Positions 58,206-64,000 of a DNA stretch of 64,000 nt are shown one piece after another. Both the position numbers and the translations under genes were made by a program. A model generated the notes under the pieces. The model saw only the letters and a list, made by a program, of their open reading frames with translations, was not told the origin of the DNA and did no database searches. Source of the stretch: Ophiodon elongatus (lineage: Eukaryota; Chordata; Actinopteri; Perciformes; Hexagrammidae); contig JACSYO010002054.1 of assembly GCA_016806645.1 (NCBI GenBank), positions 362,501 through 426,500 on the forward strand, read 5' to 3'. Each line of letters opens with the position of its first letter. The first letter of the stretch is position 1.

Positions 58206-59365
58206 ATCAGGCAATTCATTGTGTTATGGATGGCAATATTGGTCTGTCAGTCATTGGCTTCCACATTCCGACTGAACTATTTCAACAACTGTTTGATGGA
58301 TTGCCATGGAATTTTGGATATATATTCATGGTCCCCAGAGGATGAATCCTACAGACGTTGGTGATGCCCAGAGTTTTCCTCAAGTGCCCCATTGTGGACT
58401 GACTGAAATATAATATATAACAATAACAACACCCGGATGGATTGCTGCACAATTAGCGGATAGATATTCAATGTCCCTAGAGGATAGATTCTTATGACTT
58501 AGTTGATCCTCAGATTTCTTTCTCTTGCACCACCAGCAGGCCAAAGTTTTCACACCTTCAATAAAGTAGTTTGATTGGCACAACATTTTGTGCAGACATT
58601 CTGGTTCCTTGAATGTTGGCGATTCTCTGACTTTTCCTCCAGCGCCGCCATGAGTTTCACATTTGTGGTTTTGAGTGAAATGTCCCAACAGTTTTTAAAT
58701 ATTCTGCTATGCGAGTTGCTATGTATAGTGAAGGTCCCTAGAGGATACATTCTTCTGACTTTGGTGATCTCTTGATTTTTCTTTCTCTTTACATCCCGAC
58801 AGCAATCAAGAAATCAAAAGCTGTGACATAAAAACAAAAGACAAAGAACCTACCGACCTGTCTATCTGCGGGCACTCTGCCCATGCATTCATGCACGTCA
58901 CCAGGGTCCACACGCTGCTATCTTGACAGCTGTGAGTTCTAACAATAGCCATGTTGGTTGTTTACGTTCATAATGAAGGGACGGGCTGTCAGTGTTGACG
59001 ACATGGCTGCTTTCTTGCTAGATTTAGCTACTTTTGGAGCTAGTGCTGCTCGCTACTTTACCTGGAAAAGAGTTGTCAACACTGGACTGGGTATTTTTGG
59101 TTGAAAAATCTATATAATCTAATATACTCTTGCTAGTTTCTCAAGATTAATGTGTCATCAAACTACATTATTACGTCAATGCTTCAGTGTGTCCAATACT
59201 TTGGTTCATACCAAATACCTTCCTACATCAACATATACCACTGTCTCTGTAAGTATGTCAACATGCTGGCGTTAGCATTTAGCTCAAAGCAGCACTCTGT
59301 CTACAAGTACAGCCTCACACATCTGCAGACTATTAGCCTTAATCGTTTTTTAAAATCATGACGTG
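58206..59365 (+). repeat. Family C dispersed repeat, copy 2, interrupted
   Basis: From 58295 there are about four diverged units of roughly 125 bp, starting near 58295, 58435, 58565 and 58695. Each has a 'gattg/ggattgc' start, a 'gtcccnagaggatnnat' block and a 'cttngttgat-c-ctcngatttt' end. After a break at about 58789-59187 the family resumes with tgtgtccaatactttggttc and runs through gctggcgttagcatttagct and tacagcctcacacatctg to about 59365. Noncoding. Confidence 0.75.
58789..59187. mobile_element. About 400-bp insertion inside family C copy 2
   Basis: The family C sequence is broken here by unrelated DNA, from ctttacatcccgacagcaat to cgtcaatgcttcag. It includes ggacgggctgtcagtgttga and gctacttttggagctagtgc, which recall another fish repeat. 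I saw no terminal inverted repeats and no clear target duplication, so it may be an insertion or the result of a deletion and rearrangement. Confidence 0.45.
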
Positions 59366-59638
<273 letters not shown>

Positions 59639-59739
59639 GAAAGTAATGCACCACATATGTGCATCCCGACCTGACTGTCTAGGAGATGTCCTGGTGACCT
59701 TCACTGCTTGGCTGAGCAAGAAAATTATTTCTGGGGGTG

Positions 59740-60000
59740 TTCAGGGGGAGTTATATGGTGACAGCTGGCTGACACAGCAAAATGGGGGGAGGAATGACTA
59801 TCTTTAAATACTACGGAGGGAGCATGACCCTCTCAACATATAGGAGCTGTGTCCGAGATTTGAACATGTAATCAATCTTATGTCTCTGTTGAATAAAGCT
59901 TTTTTTATTTTTACATCTACTTAAGTGCTCATCTAAATCTGTAAGAGTTTGACAGAAATTGTTGAAACACATGAAAAAGGCTTTTGGTTTAGCAAAAAAA
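59740..60000 (+). mobile_element. Possible LTR fragment (R/U5-like)
   Basis: A tctttaaatactac TATA-like word is followed by gagctgtgtccgagatttga, then tctctgttgaataaagcttt (AATAAA poly(A) signal) and a T-rich stretch. This order recalls the end of fish retrovirus-like LTRs. Termini and target duplication were not found. Confidence 0.35.
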
Positions 60001-60614
60001 AGGCCAAAGACAACCTGCATGATCCCCCTGCCCATTTTTCACGATACTTTATGTGCTAATGTGTCAGTGAGATCAGTTTAACTTAACATTGAGCATACAA
60101 AACGGAGTCACATCAAAATATATGAATACGAGTGAGAAAGAAATGTGTAGTATTGTTAAATAAGTGCTAAAACTTGTGGGTCAGGTCTGAATGGATGGCT
60201 GAGAGAACATATTGCATTGATTGGGATTGATTAAACATACTTGTTGATTGAAAGCCCCTGAACCAGAATACTTCCATTTTAATTAACCACTTAATCTTAC
60301 TGAGTACCTATTGGTCCAGCACTGCTGAAAGGTCTAATATGTTGGAGGAACATCTGCCCCGACTCCACACTACAAACCCGTGGTATTTGTTGGCAGGCTG
60401 AGGGGATCTGACACGCTGCTTCTATTTCAGCACAATTCCTCACTCTCCCACTGCCTTGACAGGCCTCATCAACTAAGAGGCAGGTCTGAGGTTGGCATTT
60501 AATCTCAATGACCCCTCTGCCACTGCACAAGATGCAAGTAACACGGCAAGCTGTATCATCTTTAGATAGGAGAGAAGAATTGATGGGTAACCCAGAAGTG
60601 TCCAGGTTTTGTGT

Positions 60615-60617
<3 letters not shown>
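60001..60617. other. Noncoding stretch
   Basis: No gene recognised. The 164-codon minus frame reaching in from the GT tract has no domain. Confidence 0.5.
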
Positions 60618-60691
<74 letters not shown>

Positions 60692-60716
60692 GTTGGGTGG
60701 GTGGGTGTGTGTGTGC
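60618..60716. repeat. (GT)n microsatellite with (GGGT) end
   Basis: A GT run to about 60688, then ggttgggtgggtgggtgtgt and onward. It causes long spurious open frames on both strands. Confidence 0.98.
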
Positions 60717-61284
60717 GGTCCAGCGCTGCCGCCGTTCTCCTCCCATCATCTCGTACCCAGTTTCTCTCTTGGCACTTCTATTTTTTTTCACATCCAGTGT
60801 TCACAGAGGTTTGTAGAATTTGTCACTGCTGTTTGGATGCACATGTCCGTGTTCTGTCCAGTTGTCGCTCGTCTACCAAAAATATCTCTGCAGCAATTTA
60901 TGCTGTAGCAGAGAGGTGAGCCAAGCCACGGGGCATAATCCATGACCTTGAACTGGAAGTGTGTTGGTGCTGCAGGCCTCAAGCTCCCACTCATTTGATT
61001 TATGCTTACATCAACATTTACCAGTCAAGGCCATAACACACTGATCAGGCAGATCCTGTAGTTAAAGAGACAGATTTCATTTATGTGCAACCCTGTCTCC
61101 TAAAAAAGGACCGTCCCATACAACTAAACTGCACTCTCAATTACGTTTTGGGCAAAATATTTTTTCTCTCCGATTACGGTCAGAGTTTTAAACATTTTAA
61201 AACACGTAGTTAACGTAAATGAAAAATAAAAAATATAAGATCCAAAACTACTTGGTTAGATTTAGTGGTCATGGTTTGCCTTAA
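60717..61284. other. Noncoding stretch
   Basis: No gene recognised. An acceptor-like tttttttcacatccag near 60797 has no convincing exon after it. Confidence 0.5.
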
Positions 61285-61770
61285 AATGACTACAAAATTG
61301 GAAAAGAACAAAACAAAAACTCAACAAAAGTACTTACATACTATTACGAAAATATTTGCAGAGATTACAAGTATTTAACAAAAACTAGAAACAAGAATGA
61401 GAAATAAAAGAAAGACAAAATACAAGAATTATGTGCAAACATAAAGTGTAAATAAGTGAATTAAAAATGCTGAGAAGTGGTTAAATATAAATGTAGAATA
61501 GTATAAACAAGACTTACAGTAAGTAATAATGTTTCTTGAAATGGGTTGTGTATGTACAATATGAGTAGAGTGTTGCACAGCTGAATTATTGTACAATGTA
61601 TAGTACAGTTAAACCATTATTGCACATATAGAGTATCAGAAATGATGGGGTGAAATATGCCCAAGGGCCACTCTATTGACTCGAGTCAATAGAGTTTGTT
61701 AGGAGGGAGTTGTTTAAAAGTTTGATGGCCACAGGCAGGAGCGACTTCTTGTGACGCTCTGTGGGGCTTC
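61285..61770 (-). mobile_element. Probable LINE-related dispersed repeat, fragment
   Basis: A-rich DNA with repeated 'tattgcaca/gttgcacag' words is followed by gttgtttaaaagtttgatgg, ccacaggcaggagcgacttc and gtgacgctctgtgggg. These blocks, in this order, are common in percomorph genomes, often attached to LINE 3' tails like the one at 26885-27110; the strand is inferred from that. Class uncertain. It includes the palindrome at 61671-61694. Confidence 0.5.
61671..61694. repeat. 24-bp perfect palindrome
   Basis: ctctattgactc followed directly by its reverse complement, with no loop; the centre is ctcgag. Confidence 0.97.
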
Positions 61771-63637
61771 TTATAGAACTGCAACTGTAGTTTTAGCTCC
61801 CTTTTCCTTCTCTCTCAGTTTCATTGGAAAGTAGGAGACTGAACTCTGATGAGACTACCTGTGGTGCCGTTACATCATATACACTGTAAACAAGGTAGCT
61901 ATTTCCATGAAGTATTACACACTCCGTATGGGATCAAGAGGCAGTTTAGGTCCATCCATCTTGTTTTGTTTTGATGGCACATTGCATTTAGATTTCATAA
62001 TTTCTCCTGGAACTGGGCATCGAGTTTCAGGCACGCCGACCTGGTCCTCAGTGAGTTGCTGCAGAAGATAAACAGTCAGATGCATCATGTGGGAGGAAGG
62101 CATTGATAGCACACAGTGTGTTGTGTGGACTGTAGTCAAGGTTAAAAACCACACTCTGTACTGGCATCGCAGCCGGAGTATTGATCTTAAATAGCGAAAC
62201 CCTCGGATTCAACGGGAACAGATGATAACACTTTATTTGACCCTCTCTTTTAACATTCCCAAGCAGCACATGAACAATAAAGAGCTTGACCTATTTTTGT
62301 AGGCCAACAGGAAGTTAGAGTCACACCGGTTCCCTTGACATAAAGCCAATGGGATTTTTCCATGGAATTTGGATTATTGCAGAAAATAATATGTGTCACA
62401 CAGAGTGTGTGATACTGACTGAATGATACTGTTCACAAATGAACACCACTTTTTTGGATTTTCTTAAGTGTGAATACAATTAACAGATATCGGCTATTTT
62501 TGTCACGAAATTGTTACAAGTCAATATAATATCTTATAATAATATTATAACATCTTATAATTGCCATTACTTATAATTGCCATCCATTCATAGATATATA
62601 AAAGAAAACCTCAGGTTGTTCTTAACATTTTGATACCCCAAACCAAACATTCAAAGAAGTCGTACATGTGAATAATCACATTATACATACATACTATAAC
62701 ATTGCGTAAAGCATATTAAATATTTGTCTTACTTCAAGCACACTAGTTCAAATACTTTTAGTAGTTTAGGGCATATCGAGATTAAAACCAAATACAACAA
62801 GAGAGCGCCGGCCGTTTTCAACCCACACTAGGTCTTCCTCAGGTCGTGGCTGGAGTCTCTCTCCAGCCTAATAAAGGCTTTAATAAAGGCGTTTTAACTA
62901 CATCCTTGGTTTGACAGCCCCTGAGGTGAGCCCGGGGCTCTCCTTTTTCTGTAGCTGACTAGTTTGACTTCAAGAGCCCTTTTCAATCACCTGGACTTTA
63001 CTCCGTTTCAACCAACAGAACCCAGTAGTTTCTTGTTTATTAATTCCAAGCCTTGTTAAGCATGTGTCCTGCATGTCTGTCTATATATACAGTATAGATA
63101 AACAAACACAATAAGATCCTGTTTATAATAAACCACAATCATCCTTTGAAGTACAACTCATACTGTAAAAAACAACTAACAACAGAGTGACTGCAGTCCA
63201 AAAGGAAACATGTCATTGATTAGTGCCGTCCCTTTATCTCTATATGCTGAGCACAGAGCTTTATGATGGGCGTAATATTTTTGAGTCACAGCTCCTGCAG
63301 TCATTTTTCATCCACGTTTCAATCACATTTTTCTCTGGAATATGAAATATATATTAATGAAAACCCTCCACCTAAAAAAGTCAAAAGTTTTGGGTCGCCA
63401 GAAGGCTTAGCATATTTCTTTGCTTAATGTATTATTAGTCACAGTAAGCTCCCTTTGCCTTTCCTGTAGGAGAGCTCATCGAGGTTTGATTTAGTCAACA
63501 AAAATAATATAACCACATAATAATTAGGTGTGTGCACCTTTCCACCTTAAGCTGACATTTTTATAAAGCTGTACTGAAAAAAAGCCGAAGAGCAGCAGAA
63601 AATGTGTTTATTAAAGTGTCTCTACTCGAGGGAAGCA

Positions 63638-63640
<3 letters not shown>
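61771..63640. other. Noncoding stretch
   Basis: No gene recognised. Two overlapping minus frames (79 and 73 codons at 61915-62269) show no domain. The section 62470-62780 is AT-rich; a small duplicated taataaaggc word lies near 62870-62890. Confidence 0.5.
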
Positions 63641-63722
<82 letters not shown>

Positions 63723-63727
63723 GGGGT
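63641..63727. repeat. (TG)n microsatellite ending in a G run
   Basis: About 40 TG units followed by ggggggtt. Confidence 0.98.
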
Positions 63728-63768
63728 TGAGGGGGGAAATCTTCTAAAACAGCTGTTGTGTGTTGTGT

Positions 63769-63811
63769 AAGTGTGTGTGTGTGTGCGTGTGTGTGTGTGT
63801 GTGTGTGTATG
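63769..63811. repeat. (GT)n microsatellite
   Basis: A shorter GT run with one gc and one at interruption, about 45 bp after the previous tract. Confidence 0.96.
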
Positions 63812-64000
63812 TGGGTCTCCCCATCGAAAAAAGTGCTGTGATGAATAAACAAACAAAGCCCACTCCATTGCCATAAATAATTACTGAGCCGCTCCCCGGC
63901 TCTCCAGATTATTAAGACATGTCATGATAAAGTGCTTTCTTCATACTGTGCATTTATGCCTTATATTGCTTTGACCTGCGTGAATTAGTGAGTCCATCGC
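63812..64000. other. Noncoding end of window
   Basis: No gene seen. An ataaataattactgagc word and a following attattaagac carry ATTA cores. Confidence 0.45.

Noticed and set aside
60297..60816. Long frames of 102-164 codons on both strands
   Set aside because: Produced by the GT microsatellite (Cys-Val / Thr-His repeats).

Overview
This window looks like a piece of a teleost fish chromosome, probably from a percomorph. The evidence is indirect. The DNA is AT-rich and dense in dinucleotide microsatellites, and I recognise several interspersed repeats that are typical of fish: a Tol2-like hAT end, CR1/L2-type LINE debris, tRNA-derived SINEs, a TTAA-flanked MITE and a solo LTR. I found no intact protein-coding gene, no rRNA and no functional tRNA on either strand. 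The many open frames of 60-150 codons overlap each other on both strands, fall in simple repeats, or have no recognisable domain. The window therefore reads as a gene desert or the inside of a very large intron.

Layout. 1-16.9 kb: mostly unique-looking noncoding DNA. It holds a hAT end (2.8 kb), a CpG-rich patch (3.1-3.4 kb), two copies of a dispersed repeat here called family A (5.3 and 9.5 kb), a TA tract (7.2 kb), a 140-bp imperfect inverted repeat (11.0 kb) and a GT tract (12.1 kb). 16.9-17.9 kb: an internally deleted LINE reverse-transcriptase remnant. 18-29.8 kb: unique-looking DNA, a GA tract, a MITE with terminal inverted repeats (23.7-24.2 kb), a LINE-tail-like repeat (26.9 kb) and a G-quadruplex-like tract (28.7 kb). 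29.86-31.27 kb: a composite GA/TA/CTAGAG satellite containing an apparently exact 332-bp-period tandem duplication. 31.6-33.5 kb: family B copy 1, then a degraded element carrying a near-perfect 56-bp inverted repeat. 36.2-36.8 kb: a TTAA-flanked MITE with arms of about 80 bp. 40.5-41.16 kb: a probable solo LTR with a 5-bp target duplication. 43.3-44.4 kb: family B copy 2 with a SINE nested in it. 47.5 kb: a second LINE fragment. 49.3 kb: a SINE head on the minus strand. 51.5 and 58.2-59.4 kb: family C, the second copy interrupted by about 400 bp. 55.4 kb: family A copy 3. 59.5-63.8 kb: CA/GT tracts, an LTR-like fragment and a LINE-like repeat with a 24-bp perfect palindrome.

Between the repeats are several low-repeat stretches of 200-400 bp, rich in homeodomain-type TAATTA/ATTA cores and octamer-like words. 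I list these as candidate conserved noncoding (enhancer-like) elements, but conservation cannot be seen in one sequence. Three segments have good splice-site pairs (26, 76 and 106 bp) and are listed as speculative exons. Nothing here convinces me of a new biological system. The most unusual structures are the 33.4-kb hairpin, the duplicated satellite block and the nested repeat insertions.
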